Assembly (NCBI GenBank): GCA_020635115.1
Contig: JACKAK010000007.1
Span: forward strand, 253,696 to 317,695
From: Halobacteriovoraceae bacterium
GTDB taxonomy: Bacteria; Bdellovibrionota; Bacteriovoracia; Bacteriovoracales; Bacteriovoracaceae
DNA: 64,000 nucleotides
Reading direction: 5' to 3'
In this document: piece after piece, positions 25,686 to 35,550 of the stretch
Position numbering within the stretch: position 1 is the first letter of the stretch
Layout: every line of letters begins with the position of its first letter
The notes under the pieces: generated by a model
What the model was told of the DNA's origin: nothing
Database searches by the model: none
Seen by the model: the letters and a program-made list of their open reading frames with translations, nothing else
Program-made: the position numbers and the translations under genes

Positions 25686-27585
25686 CACAATCAGTAGCAA
25701 TTTTTTTCATGTGACCTAAATCATTTTCAGTATCGACATAACTCCAAATAGATAAGTCAGAAGTGAATGGAATATCATGTTCATATAAGTAAAAAAAGAC
25801 ATGTTCTCTGGCCCATAAATTTTTAACATCTACGCTTATGCCTTTGCATGATTTAATCTTTTTTCGAAGATCTCTCAAAGAAAGATCATAATTGAGTTTT
25901 ACTTCTCTTGAACCATCATGGATAGATGGATAAGGGGGGTAACTATAATGAATTCCATTCTCATTCATTGCGGCCAATGGGCGATATAGGCCAAAGATAA
26001 TATTTAAAAATATATAGATTAATGAAATATTTTTAAATAATTTTACTTCTTTTAAATATGAGTAAGAGATGAGAATAAAAAGAAAAGGCGAAATATAGGT
26101 GAGTGCTTTTCCTAAGGACCAAAGTTGTTTTTTGAGAATAAATATAGAGCAAATGCTTAGAAGGATAGTTAAATAGAGGAGTAATAATTGAAAATCTAAA
26201 TTTTTGATATAGTTTTTAATATTTTTGAAGATAGAATATTTTAATGAAATTAGAAATAATGCGAGAGTTAAAGACCACAAAATGAGTTGTATTGTACCAA
26301 GATTGTGTATTGGGGTGATGAAGTAAAGTCCAAAAAAACCAGCGAGAAGATTAATAGCTAAGACAAAGAGTTGAATTAGGCCATTTCCACTGAAGAAAAA
26401 ATCTTTGACAAATGTGGGCCAGTGAATATTTTTGATGGCCTCTTCTTTATTATCGAAGCCTAATTTGATAAAAGTATTTTCAGCTGCTGTTTTGAGATCA
26501 ATGAGTAAATCACCCTGTCCAAAAAAGTATTTTTGGAAATAGGTCCAGAAAGTATTTTGGGATGAATTTGATTCAGTAAATTGACGAATGATAAAACCGA
26601 TTGAACCTTCATAGAAGAAAAGTCCTAGAATGAGAACACAGCCAAATGTACCTAAAATTTTAGTGGAATCAATCAGGTTCAATTTTTTTGTATAGATTCC
26701 ATACCCAAGGAGGGCAACAAAAAACGGCCCATGAAAGAGTAAGATTTCAGGGTAGATATAGAGCACTCCTCCCCCAAGAATAACGAGTGAAAGATAAAAA
26801 TAGAAATTGAGATTATTTTTATTTCTAACAAAACAAAATGCTAGAAAATTCAATGAGAGGATGAGTGAGAAGGCCCCCATATGACTCCAGGCATTTATAT
26901 CGAATATATATTGGCCAAAAAAACCAAGCACGAAGGCCATGGCCACAAGGGTTGATTTTGAAAACTTAAATTTAAAAAAAGTGATGAGTCCAAATAACAA
27001 TGCGTTAAATGTTAAGAACCAAAGAGAGCACAGAAAAATATAATGATTATCTATCATTGAGCTCATTGAAAAAAAAGAAGTGAGTGCATGCGTAATATTG
27101 ATTGAAGGTCGAACTGAGAGATTTCTTTTTCCAGTAAGTGCTATGGGTTTGTTCACGAGCTCATTTTCGGGAGTTGATTTTAAAAACTCAAAACTGTCTT
27201 TACTGTAACTGATGGATGAGCCTAGATATGAGAAATTATCCCAATGATTCCCTTGGAAGGAATAAAATTGAGGGCCACCAGTATAATAGGGTAAGAGTAA
27301 AAAAAAGCTAACAGCAAGCCCCACTGAATAGATAGTGAGATTTGTTTTTAAAATTTTTAAAATTGATTTTCTCTCAATCAATATGTTTAGAAATGAAACT
27401 ATCCCTAAGAATATACATTGATAACTTAACGCAATCCCTAGTTTATAAAATATACTAGAAAAAATCGTTGCAATTGAAAATCCAATTGGTGCACTTAAAA
27501 GGAATGATTGGGGTAGGGGAATTCTTTTAGAAATTTGTTGCCCTAATCCACAGTAAAAAAGTATCAATAGTATAAAATATATCAT
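25627..27585 (-). CDS. Large polytopic membrane protein, C-terminus altered by IS insertion
   Basis: I do not recognise the family. The protein has about 12-13 hydrophobic segments over residues 1-530 and then a soluble tail of about 115 residues with charged and aromatic patches. This is a layout seen in membrane glycosyltransferases and other glycan-locus proteins of unknown role. Its last ten residues (TYSPWINPGDS region) are encoded by the right end of the IS200/IS605 element. Joining 25666 to 23872 restores a frame ending FIVKIMN, with a stop that overlaps the stop of the convergent HddC-like gene. The change is small and far from the membrane part, so function may survive. It is last in the operon starting at 30505. 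Confidence 0.75.
   Translation of the reverse strand: MIYFILLILFYCGLGQQISKRIPLPQSFLLSAPIGFSIATIFSSIFYKLGIALSYQCIFLGIVSFLNILIERKSILKILKTNLTIYSVGLAVSFFLLLPYYTGGPQFYSFQGNHWDNFSYLGSSISYSKDSFEFLKSTPENELVNKPIALTGKRNLSVRPSINITHALTSFFSMSSMIDNHYIFLCSLWFLTFNALLFGLITFFKFKFSKSTLVAMAFVLGFFGQYIFDINAWSHMGAFSLILSLNFLAFCFVRNKNNLNFYFYLSLVILGGGVLYIYPEILLFHGPFFVALLGYGIYTKKLNLIDSTKILGTFGCVLILGLFFYEGSIGFIIRQFTESNSSQNTFWTYFQKYFFGQGDLLIDLKTAAENTFIKLGFDNKEEAIKNIHWPTFVKDFFFSGNGLIQLFVLAINLLAGFFGLYFITPIHNLGTIQLILWSLTLALFLISLKYSIFKNIKNYIKNLDFQLLLLYLTILLSICSIFILKKQLWSLGKALTYISPFLFILISYSYLKEVKLFKNISLIYIFLNIIFGLYRPLAAMNENGIHYSYPPYPSIHDGSREVKLNYDLSLRDLRKKIKSCKGISVDVKNLWAREHVFFYLYEHDIPFTSDLSIWSYVDTENDLGHMKKIATDCVLNDDFILTYSPWINPGDS
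25635..25655 (+). repeat. Right-end hairpin of the IS200/IS605 element
   Basis: CCCCTGGAT and ATCCA-T-GGGG pair as a nine-base-pair stem with one bulged T and a short TT loop. It shares its outer arms with the left-end hairpin at 23890-23910, and lies seven bases before the TCAA right boundary. Confidence 0.82.
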
Positions 27586-27590
27586 GATTA

Positions 27591-28571
27591 TTAAACAATC
27601 ACTTTCGTTCCATCAAAGTCAAAGCGACATCTGACTTCTTTTAAACCTTGATTTCCCATGGCCCGTCTAAGTTTTTCATTGTCTTGAGCATAAAACATCA
27701 GAAATCCTCCTCCTCCTGCTCCAATGAGTTTACCTCCGACTGCTCCATTTTTAAGGGCCAGTTGATACCAATCATTAATCTGGGAATTACTCATACCGCT
27801 TGAACGTTTGACTTTATTTTCCCAATGAGTGTTCATGAGTTCACCAAATTTGAAAAGATCCCCTGCTTCGAGTGCGGCCTTCGATTGAAGTCCCAATTCT
27901 TTAACAAAGTGGAGATTATTGATCATTTCTTCATCATTTTTTTCGCTTTTTACTTTTTGGTCTTTCAAAATATTTGAAGCACTCCTAGAGTAACCGGTGA
28001 AGAAGAGTAGGAGATTATCTTCTAAATCATAAAGTGTCTCATTGGTAATATTCAAAGGAGAAGCAATGACTTTTCCATCTTTTTGAAATTCAAAACAAGT
28101 AAGACCTCCAAAGGCCGCGGCGTACTGATCCTGTTTTCCTATAGGTTCCCCAAGTTTATTAATTTCAATATCGCAGGCCATCTCTGCAAGTTCTTCCTGA
28201 GTTAAGATATGACGATTATAATAATGAAGGGCCTTAAGTAAACCTGTTGTAAATGATCCAGAAGATCCGAGTCCAGTTCCGGCCGGAATATCGGCCATAG
28301 AAGCTATTTCTAAATATTCGTTTCCTAGATGTATATCTTTTAATGCTTCTTTGATAATCGGATGTTTGATTTCATCAATAGTTCTTACTTTTTCAAACTC
28401 AGAATATTTTAAGATGTGATTTTTCTCATGAAATATTTTATGAATAGTAATATAAATATACTTGTTAATAGCACCAGCAATTAAAAAACCGCCGTATTTT
28501 TCATAATACGAAGGTAGGTCAGTCCCTCCTCCTCCAAGTGAAATTCTTAGTGGGCTACGAGTAATAAGCAC
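27591..28571 (-). CDS. hddA: GHMP-family sugar kinase, HddA-like (D-glycero-D-manno-heptose 7-phosphate kinase)
   Basis: The start MLITRSPLRISLGGGGTDLP is the typical opening of HddA-type GHMP kinases. The ATP-binding motif is IPAGTGLGSSGSFTTGLL, and the C-terminal GHMP motif is KLIGAGGGGFLMFY. The enzyme phosphorylates heptose 7-phosphate at C1. A longer frame to 28598 exists, but GTG at 28571 has AAGGAG seven bases upstream (inside the end of the previous gene, 17-base overlap) and fits the family start. GmhA, GmhB and HddC-like genes nearby complete the pathway. Confidence 0.87.
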   Translation of the reverse strand: MLITRSPLRISLGGGGTDLPSYYEKYGGFLIAGAINKYIYITIHKIFHEKNHILKYSEFEKVRTIDEIKHPIIKEALKDIHLGNEYLEIASMADIPAGTGLGSSGSFTTGLLKALHYYNRHILTQEELAEMACDIEINKLGEPIGKQDQYAAAFGGLTCFEFQKDGKVIASPLNITNETLYDLEDNLLLFFTGYSRSASNILKDQKVKSEKNDEEMINNLHFVKELGLQSKAALEAGDLFKFGELMNTHWENKVKRSSGMSNSQINDWYQLALKNGAVGGKLIGAGGGGFLMFYAQDNEKLRRAMGNQGLKEVRCRFDFDGTKVIV

Positions 28572-29550
28572 AACTGCTCTCCTTGTAAATATGATCAACT
28601 ATTTTAAGAGATTCATAGGCATCTGTTAAACTTCCCAACATCGGAGTATCTTGTTCTATGCAATCAATAAAATGTTCAAATTGTTTGTTCCAAGAGAGAT
28701 CTTCACCAGAGTATTCAAATAACTCTGTTTCGGGAGGGCCCATCTCAGGGAGCATTTTATAATAAGTTAGTTTTTCAGTCCCGTAACTTCTTCCAAGTCC
28801 CTCAATTTGAATCTTACCTCTTCTTCCATATATTTCTAGAGAAAACATATTCTTCCATTCGGAGCAACTTACATGCAACCAAGCAATTTGTTGCTTTTGA
28901 GTCGTAAGCTTCATAAAGGCATTGTCATCTACTTTCATATCCCAAAAAAGAGTATGTGCTTCACCTTGAACAATTGGAAAATCGCCTAAATACCATCTCG
29001 ATAAGTCGATAAGATGGACTCCCTGATCAATGAGCTCTCCCCCTCCTGAAAGTTCTGGATTGGCCCTCCATTCTTTTTCGTAGCCAACTCTTCCACCATG
29101 CCCATATCGACCTCTTAGAAACATAAGTTCTCCTAGATCTCCAGAATCGATTATCTCTTTAGCTTTTAACATCGCAGGATGGAAGCGATGATTGAATCCT
29201 GCCATTACTTTTAAATTAAATTCTTGAGCAGTTTTTAAAATCGGCCCAATTTCTTTGAAGTTTCGTCCACAAGGTTTTTCAACGATGACATGCTTTTTAT
29301 TATCAACAGAAAACTTTGTAATTTCACTTAATTTCGATACAATTGTCGCAATGATGACAATATCGCATTCGCTTTGTGAAATGGCCTTTTGATAGTCATC
29401 AGTCAAAAGTGTATTTTGCGAGGCATATGTTTTAAGAGTTCTGGCCCTTTCAAGATCAGTGTCACAAAGAGCACAAACAATGTGGTCCTTCCCAATCGCT
29501 TTAAGCCTTTTTTCACCAATTAAACCACAGCCAATAATTGCCACTCGCAT
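28555..29550 (-). CDS. Gfo/Idh/MocA-family sugar oxidoreductase
   Basis: The N-terminal Rossmann motif is VAIIGCGLIGEKRLKAIG. It is followed by the EKP motif (HVIVEKPCGRNFKEI) that carries the catalytic Lys, and a C-terminal alpha/beta domain containing GGGELIDQGVHLIDL with the conserved Asp/His pair. Family members oxidise or reduce keto groups of sugars or sugar nucleotides with NAD(P). It lies one base after the epimerase gene and overlaps the kinase gene, so it should modify the same heptose or sugar branch. The substrate is not known. Confidence 0.87.
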   Translation of the reverse strand: MRVAIIGCGLIGEKRLKAIGKDHIVCALCDTDLERARTLKTYASQNTLLTDDYQKAISQSECDIVIIATIVSKLSEITKFSVDNKKHVIVEKPCGRNFKEIGPILKTAQEFNLKVMAGFNHRFHPAMLKAKEIIDSGDLGELMFLRGRYGHGGRVGYEKEWRANPELSGGGELIDQGVHLIDLSRWYLGDFPIVQGEAHTLFWDMKVDDNAFMKLTTQKQQIAWLHVSCSEWKNMFSLEIYGRRGKIQIEGLGRSYGTEKLTYYKMLPEMGPPETELFEYSGEDLSWNKQFEHFIDCIEQDTPMLGSLTDAYESLKIVDHIYKESSCAYYS

Positions 29551-29551
29551 T

Positions 29552-30505
29552 TTAAACTCTTTCTAATAAGTGTTTATTATTTTTTAAGTAATCCAGAGTT
29601 TTTAAAATTGACTCTTCTATACTAAGTTTAGGTTTCCATCCAAGAGAACGAATTTTTTTGGTATCGAGAAATATAAAGGGATTATCTCCAACCCAACCTC
29701 TGTCTCCTCCTGTGTACATGAGCTTTGGAGTGAGACCTAAAGATTTTGTAATCCAATTAATCGAGTCATTAACCTGGCAATATTCGTCTGTTCCAAGATT
29801 ATAAATATTTACATTTTCAGTGGCCCTATCAATTGTAGTTAAAATTGCATCAATGCAGTCTTGAATATAGAGATAAGATTTTCTTTGCTTTCCGTTTCCA
29901 AGTACTTCCATTTGAGAAGGGTCTTTGAGAAGTTTTTTATAAAAATCAAAAACATGGCCATGAGTATATCTTTCTCCTAGAATTGAAACGAATCTGAAAA
30001 TATATCCAGTGAATCCAAAGCCCTCTGCATAGCTTGAAATTAAACCCTCTCCCGCAACCTTACTTGTTGCATAAAGTGATGTTTGGATTGGAAAAGCACC
30101 ATCTTCAGGAGTTGGAATTGTTGGATGTTCACCATAAACTGAACCAGTAGAAGAAAATGCTATTTTTTTAATATTGTTTTTTCTCATTGCTTCTAAGACG
30201 TTAAATGTTGCAATGGTATTTTGTTCTAAGTCTTTTCTTGGATGTTTTAATCCATCTTTTACATCAGCATTTGCTGCAAAGTGAAAAACGAAATCATGCC
30301 CTGCGATACTAGAGTCGAGTGTGGATTCGTCCAAGAGATCAGCTTCGATCAAAGTACATTTATCATTTTTAAGGGCATTTTCAACAAAGTGTCGATGGCC
30401 AGTAGAAAAGTTATCGTAGATAGTGACACTATTTCCCATTTCGAGCAGCCTATCAACCATGTTACTTCCTATAAAACCAGCTCCACCAGTGACAAAATAC
30501 CTCAT
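29552..30505 (-). CDS. NAD-dependent epimerase (UDP-glucose 4-epimerase-like SDR)
   Basis: The protein starts MRYFVTGGAGFIGSNMVDRL, followed by VFHFAANADVKDGL, SSTGSVYGEH and the active-site YATSK, then FRFVSILGERYTHG. This is a GalE/WbpP-type extended SDR. The frame is open for 74 codons further upstream, but that part overlaps the divergent gene and is not like the family. The ATG at 30505 has AGGAT about five bases upstream. It begins the tight operon 30505 to 25627. Confidence 0.87.
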   Translation of the reverse strand: MRYFVTGGAGFIGSNMVDRLLEMGNSVTIYDNFSTGHRHFVENALKNDKCTLIEADLLDESTLDSSIAGHDFVFHFAANADVKDGLKHPRKDLEQNTIATFNVLEAMRKNNIKKIAFSSTGSVYGEHPTIPTPEDGAFPIQTSLYATSKVAGEGLISSYAEGFGFTGYIFRFVSILGERYTHGHVFDFYKKLLKDPSQMEVLGNGKQRKSYLYIQDCIDAILTTIDRATENVNIYNLGTDEYCQVNDSINWITKSLGLTPKLMYTGGDRGWVGDNPFIFLDTKKIRSLGWKPKLSIEESILKTLDYLKNNKHLLERV

Positions 30506-30598
30506 ATTAATCCTATTCGATGTGTTGAAATTACGGATAATATAGCAAACCATTGTAGAAATGAAAAAGGCTAAATTCTTGCTACCAGAGGAGAATTC

Positions 30599-31480
30599 AT
30601 GAGTTTGGAAAATAGGAAGATGATTATAACGGGCGCGAGCACTGGACTTGGACTTGCGATGGCCAAGAGATTTGTGCAAGAAGGAGCACATGTGGCCATC
30701 TGTGCGCGATCCAGTGAAAAAATCCAATTGGCAAAAGATGAATTATCCAAATATAAAAAAAATGTGAATCAGATTATCTATGCAGCCGCATGCGACGTTG
30801 CTAATCAGCAAGATGTGAATTCATTTTTAGAAAATGCTGCAAAATCTATGAATGGTGTAGATGTTCTTATTTGTAATGCCGGAGTTTTAGGACCTAAGGG
30901 CGAGCTTGATGAGTATACTCTTAGTGATTGGATTAATACGATTAATATAAACTTAATTGGGACCGTTTCTTGTTGTCAGGAAGCTCTCAAGTTTTTAAAA
31001 AAATCAATTGATGCTAAAATTATAATTCTCTCAGGGGGAGGTGCAACTAAAGGAATGCCTTACGTATCGGCCTATGCGGCCAGTAAAGCAGGAGTTGTAC
31101 GTTTTGCAGAGACTCTGGCCATGGAATTAGAGAAGTATAGAATTGATGTAAATTGTATTGCCCCAGGGGCAATGAATACAAAATTTTTGGATGAAGTCAT
31201 AGCAGCTGGGCCGAGTAAAGTTCGTGAGGAATATTATAAGAGTTCGTTAAAACAAAAAGAAAGCGGTGGCGCAGGTTTTGAGAAGGCCACGAATTTAGCG
31301 GTTTATTTATCAAGTCAGTCTAGTAATGGTATTACAGGAAAGCTTATCAGTGCAATTTGGGATCCTTGGGAAATATTCAATGATCATCGAAAAGATATTC
31401 AAGAGACAGATGTTTACACTATTCGTAGGATTGCTCCAATCGATAGGGCGATGTCCTGGGATCCCTATGCAAATAATTAG
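30599..31480 (+). CDS. Classical SDR-family oxidoreductase
   Basis: TGASTGLGLAMAKRF gives the TGxxxGxG cofactor motif. It is followed by DVLICNAGVLG, a Ser before YVSAYAASKAG (catalytic Tyr-x3-Lys), and NCIAPGAMNT. This is a classical short-chain dehydrogenase of 293 residues. Its AGAGGAGA ribosome site is eight bases before the ATG. It diverges from the epimerase operon with only 93 bases between the starts. A keto-sugar or keto-acid substrate is possible; the glycan role is inferred only from location. Confidence 0.85.
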   Translation: MSLENRKMIITGASTGLGLAMAKRFVQEGAHVAICARSSEKIQLAKDELSKYKKNVNQIIYAAACDVANQQDVNSFLENAAKSMNGVDVLICNAGVLGPKGELDEYTLSDWINTININLIGTVSCCQEALKFLKKSIDAKIIILSGGGATKGMPYVSAYAASKAGVVRFAETLAMELEKYRIDVNCIAPGAMNTKFLDEVIAAGPSKVREEYYKSSLKQKESGGAGFEKATNLAVYLSSQSSNGITGKLISAIWDPWEIFNDHRKDIQETDVYTIRRIAPIDRAMSWDPYANN

Positions 31481-31488
31481 AAATCTCT

Positions 31489-33717
31489 TTACCTGCCGTT
31501 GATTGGATAAGCATAGAGTGTGACGCCAGAGACTGTACCATCTTGGAAGATACAAGTTCCGTTGCTCTCGTAGTCACCATGTCCTTGATAAGCTCCAAGG
31601 TTTGGAGCGTAAACACATGCTTCGTTACTTTCGCATAGACCGTCATCATCTCCTATGTCATCAAAAGAAATTTCCTGAGCATTGACTAGAAATATATTAG
31701 TTTCGCAGCTTTCTCCTGTTTCGCATTTTCCATCCAAATCACCTGATCCATCGGGGATTTCATAGGAGAAGCTACTGAGGACTTTGTCACCATGAGCAGC
31801 ACTTGGGCATGGTGAACCTGCTTGAAAAGTTTCATTTTCACTTTGAGTATCACCGACGCGGTTTCGTAAAAGAGTATCTGTCTGTTTTAAGCTGAAGTCC
31901 CAAATTGCACAGTCTCCGCTCGTACAGGCCCCACGTTGAGCCGAATCCGGAAAGGTACCTCCATCTAGACTATAACCTCTAAATTCGTTTTCAAAATTTA
32001 AAAAATCTGAAATATCTGTATAAGTGCTTAGTCCAGTCGATGCATCAGGTGATGTATTTATTGAATCTCCTGTTTTTCCTACAAATGAATTTGATACATC
32101 TAAATTAAAGAAAAACTTAGCATTTGAGTTTGGACTAGTATAATCGGACGAACCGTCTGTTCCACTTATAGTACAAGTTATATCTTCTACTCCATATTCA
32201 GTCGCACCACCTGAAGATTCACAATCTGCAGTTGTGTGCCCACCTGTTAAAACTTTATTTAAATAATAACCTCTTTTTCCGATGTCATAGATACCATTAT
32301 CACCTGAATCGAATAGTGCTAGATTGTAAAACTTACTTCCTCCATAGTACGTATTAGTGTTACCAGTATTATTATATAAAGAATCATCAGTTGTATTTAC
32401 AACGACAATATTATTAAAATAGTTAAGATCACTATCTTCAACTCCTCTATATGAAGAATTCACTATTGTAAAATGGCTTGCGATACTATAAGCACTGTCG
32501 GCATGAGAAATCCCAGAGTTTCCAGTCCCTACAATTAGAGCTGAAACCCAGCGATTTGTACCTTTGCTATCACCGAATGATCGAATTCCGTAACTTCCAA
32601 CGTTGAAAATTCTTAAATTTTTCATTATGTTTAAAAATGAAGTTCCACCATATTCAATCCAAAAACCCTTACCGACTGCGTTTGCAACAGTAATATTTTC
32701 AAAATAATTATGAGACGTATAACCTGTGAGAAAAACACCATCACTTCCAACGTTTTCGACTTTAATATTATAAACGATATTGTTATGAGAGTTATTGATA
32801 ATATTAACGCCATCTTGACTACAATTACTTATATTAACGTTTCTAATGTGAGAATGCTTTACACCATTGAGCATTAAACCATAATTCTCTTTGGTCGCAT
32901 TTGGTGCTGAGCAGTTTAAGTTTGTTTCAATCCAGATATGTTTTTGAGAACCACTAACAATTAGACAACTCACATTATAGTTTACCAATTCTCCATCACT
33001 AGAATTACAATTCTTAACTGTATTACTTTGATTTTGCATTATCGAATTTCCCAGAGAGACAATTGAAACGCCATCTCCGTTAACATTATAACCATTAGAA
33101 AGAATATCAGTGTCATGATAGTAAATTGTATTTGGACTATCTCCAGAGACAGGAAGTTCAGTTACACTCGTTGTGGAATTATCAGGTAGTTCTTTTATCT
33201 CGTTTGACCACCAAACATTTGGATTACTTTGGGCAATAAGTGTTGAACCTTGATAAATACTAACTGAATTTTCTCTCCATCCCTGTGAGTCAATTAAATC
33301 TTTTAAACCTTTATTACTCTTTAAATAACTACTATAAAAGATAGCAGTTCCACTACTGTCATCACATTTCCATTTAAAAACTGCGAGATTTTCATTCAAA
33401 GTAAGAGCGTTACAACTACTATATCCAATAATTTCAACTTTTCTTCGCTCACCCGCATGGAGACAGTTGGTCCTATAATTTGATCCTACTGAACATGTTG
33501 TATCACTTTGATGATTCTTATCATTTATAAAATCATTTTCAATATAATCGTTCCAATTTGCGTGATTTGGGTAAGTTGGAGAAACTATGATAGTTTTAAT
33601 TGGAAGACTTGATCCAGAAGATACTGAATCCTCAGATGTCAGATTACCCACTGATATAGCACTTTTGCCACAGCCTGATATAAATATAATAGTACAAAAG
33701 AGAAAAACTATTATCAT
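31489..33717 (-). CDS. Predicted beta-helix lipoprotein
   Basis: The first 16 residues form a lipoprotein signal peptide ending in ISGC (lipidated Cys16). The middle (about residues 200-500) has repeating short strands rich in Asn, Ile, Val and Gly, such as NIKVENVGSDGVFLTGY, typical of right-handed parallel beta-helix proteins (pectate-lyase-like/NosD-like). Those often bind or cleave polysaccharide. The C-terminal part has Cys-rich acidic loops (DGKCETGESCETNIF and a similar DGLCESNEACVYA). At 742 residues it is an envelope protein with an unknown ligand. It lies inside the glycan locus, convergent with the SDR gene by eight bases. Confidence 0.75.
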   Translation of the reverse strand: MIIVFLFCTIIFISGCGKSAISVGNLTSEDSVSSGSSLPIKTIIVSPTYPNHANWNDYIENDFINDKNHQSDTTCSVGSNYRTNCLHAGERRKVEIIGYSSCNALTLNENLAVFKWKCDDSSGTAIFYSSYLKSNKGLKDLIDSQGWRENSVSIYQGSTLIAQSNPNVWWSNEIKELPDNSTTSVTELPVSGDSPNTIYYHDTDILSNGYNVNGDGVSIVSLGNSIMQNQSNTVKNCNSSDGELVNYNVSCLIVSGSQKHIWIETNLNCSAPNATKENYGLMLNGVKHSHIRNVNISNCSQDGVNIINNSHNNIVYNIKVENVGSDGVFLTGYTSHNYFENITVANAVGKGFWIEYGGTSFLNIMKNLRIFNVGSYGIRSFGDSKGTNRWVSALIVGTGNSGISHADSAYSIASHFTIVNSSYRGVEDSDLNYFNNIVVVNTTDDSLYNNTGNTNTYYGGSKFYNLALFDSGDNGIYDIGKRGYYLNKVLTGGHTTADCESSGGATEYGVEDITCTISGTDGSSDYTSPNSNAKFFFNLDVSNSFVGKTGDSINTSPDASTGLSTYTDISDFLNFENEFRGYSLDGGTFPDSAQRGACTSGDCAIWDFSLKQTDTLLRNRVGDTQSENETFQAGSPCPSAAHGDKVLSSFSYEIPDGSGDLDGKCETGESCETNIFLVNAQEISFDDIGDDDGLCESNEACVYAPNLGAYQGHGDYESNGTCIFQDGTVSGVTLYAYPINGR

Positions 33718-33888
33718 AAAGTTATTCTAGACTATTTTTTTGATATTTTGTAAATGTTTGGAATTTAACTAGGAAAATTCATATTCTAATTTGAGTTTCT
33801 TCCTGAAAGTGTCAATAAAAGTGGGTCTTTGTCACTCTAGACTAAATGAAATAAAAACCGAGTTGTTTTATATCAGTACGTTACGTGT

Positions 33889-34830
33889 CTATTCTTCAGT
33901 CCCGTAAAAATCACTGACAATATAAGCAGGTCTGGCCTTAATTGCGTCATACATTCTGGCCATGTATTGTCCGATGATTCCAAGACATAAAAGTTGTACA
34001 CCACTAAAGAATGAAATTAGCATAACAAGTGTAGGGTTTCCCCAGATGGGCTCATAACCTAAAATTTTCATAGTAAAATAAGTAAGTCCAAGGACAAAAC
34101 TACCAAATGAAATAATGAGTCCAAGAACAGATATAAAATGCAATGGGTATTTAGAAAAACCAATGATTCCATTAAGTCCAATTGTGAGAGAACCAAGCCA
34201 ACGATTATAGTTTCCTGTACCGGTTAAACGTGCATCTCTGTCATACAAGACAGCAATTTGTTTGAAACCTACATAGGCAACTAAACCTCTTAAAAAACCT
34301 TCATTGTCATGAATTTTCTTTAAATGATCCATCACTTTTCGATTCATAAGTCTAAAGTCGCCAGTGTTTTTGGGTATTTTAATGTCTGTGATACGGTTTA
34401 TTACCCAATATCCAATATAGGCCACCATTTTTTTTATAAAGGTTTCTCCCTCTCGTGATCTTCGTTGAGCAAAGACAACATCATTTCCCTCTTTCCATTT
34501 CTCGACGAGAGACTCAATTAGCTCGGGTGGATCTTGCAAATCAGCATCAATCACCACACTAATGTCGCCTGAGCAATAGGCGAGTCCGGCCATCGTTGCA
34601 GCAGGTTGTCCAAAGCGCCTTGAAAATTTTAGAAGTTTAATATTTTTGTCATTGATTCGATGTTCTAAAATAACTTCTTCAGTTTTGTCAGGGCATGGAT
34701 CAAGTGCAAAAATTATCTCATAATCACATTTCAAGTTTTGGATTACTTTTTTTAATCTCTCAATAAGGACAGGAACGTTTTTTTCTTCGTTGAAAACTGG
34801 TACAATCACAGACAGTTTATAATTTTTCAT
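33889..34830 (-). CDS. GtrB/dolichol-phosphate-type family 2 glycosyltransferase
   Basis: GT2 features are VIVPVFNEEKNVPVLI at the N-terminus, VVIDADLQDPPELI with the DxD metal site, and NTGDFRLMNRKVMDHL. Two hydrophobic segments follow near residues 230-290, as in GtrB-type undecaprenyl-phosphate sugar transferases. It would load a sugar on undecaprenyl phosphate at the inner membrane. 313 residues is normal. The start overlaps the transaldolase stop by one base (TAATG). No GtrA-like partner is visible. Confidence 0.87.
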   Translation of the reverse strand: MKNYKLSVIVPVFNEEKNVPVLIERLKKVIQNLKCDYEIIFALDPCPDKTEEVILEHRINDKNIKLLKFSRRFGQPAATMAGLAYCSGDISVVIDADLQDPPELIESLVEKWKEGNDVVFAQRRSREGETFIKKMVAYIGYWVINRITDIKIPKNTGDFRLMNRKVMDHLKKIHDNEGFLRGLVAYVGFKQIAVLYDRDARLTGTGNYNRWLGSLTIGLNGIIGFSKYPLHFISVLGLIISFGSFVLGLTYFTMKILGYEPIWGNPTLVMLISFFSGVQLLCLGIIGQYMARMYDAIKARPAYIVSDFYGTEE

Positions 34831-35549
34831 TAGATTGTGTAACCTACAGAGGTTGCGTCATTATAAAACATTTTAACCGTTTCATTGGAGAAATCTTCGA
34901 GATCTTTACCTAATAATTTTAGTTTATTAAGAATATCACCAGAGACCGTGATAATATCACACCCACATTCATTTGCCTGAAATATATTCAGAACTTCTCG
35001 TGGTGATGCCCAAAGTAGCTCAGTATAATCAGAATGATTTTTGGTTAGTTGTTTACATTTTGACATTAAAGGAACTGGATCAACTCCAGTGTCAGCTATT
35101 CTTCCTGCAAAAACTGACACTACCAAACCTTTAGTTTTTTCAGTATTTTTGAGAAGTTCTTCCACTTGTTTCTGTGTAAAAATGGCCGTCACATTGAGTT
35201 TGACTCCAGCATTTGTTAGATCGTTAATCAGTTCATATGAGTACTGTTTTTTTGTATTCATAATTGGAATTTTAACATAGACATTATTACCCCAACTTTT
35301 AATTTCAAGTGCCTGTCTTTTCATTTCTTCAAATTCATCAGCGAATACTTCAAACGATATAGGCAATTCTTTTATTTCAGATAAAATATCTTTACAAAAA
35401 GATACATAATCTTTGACTCCGGCCTTTTTCATAAGAGTAGGGTTGGTTGTTAAACCTTGGATATATTCCCTTTTGGCCATTTCAAGCATTTCCGCTTTGT
35501 CAGCACCGTCAGCATAGATCTTTATATCAAGATTAGATAATGTACTCAT
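34830..35549 (-). CDS. Transaldolase-family protein (TalC/MipB-like)
   Basis: LTTNPTLMKKAG near residue 35 and VNVTAIFT-like LKLNVTAIFTQKQVEEL are family motifs. The Schiff-base Lys lies in VYVKIPIMNT. ASVF-like VVSVFAGRIADTGVDP and LWASPREVLN complete the pattern. At 239 residues it is the short form (fructose-6-phosphate aldolase/transaldolase). It sits between GmhB and a GT2 in a heptose operon. A transaldolase could form sedoheptulose 7-phosphate, the GmhA substrate, which is a sensible but unproven local role. Confidence 0.85.
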   Translation of the reverse strand: MSTLSNLDIKIYADGADKAEMLEMAKREYIQGLTTNPTLMKKAGVKDYVSFCKDILSEIKELPISFEVFADEFEEMKRQALEIKSWGNNVYVKIPIMNTKKQYSYELINDLTNAGVKLNVTAIFTQKQVEELLKNTEKTKGLVVSVFAGRIADTGVDPVPLMSKCKQLTKNHSDYTELLWASPREVLNIFQANECGCDIITVSGDILNKLKLLGKDLEDFSNETVKMFYNDATSVGYTI

Positions 35550-35550
35550 A

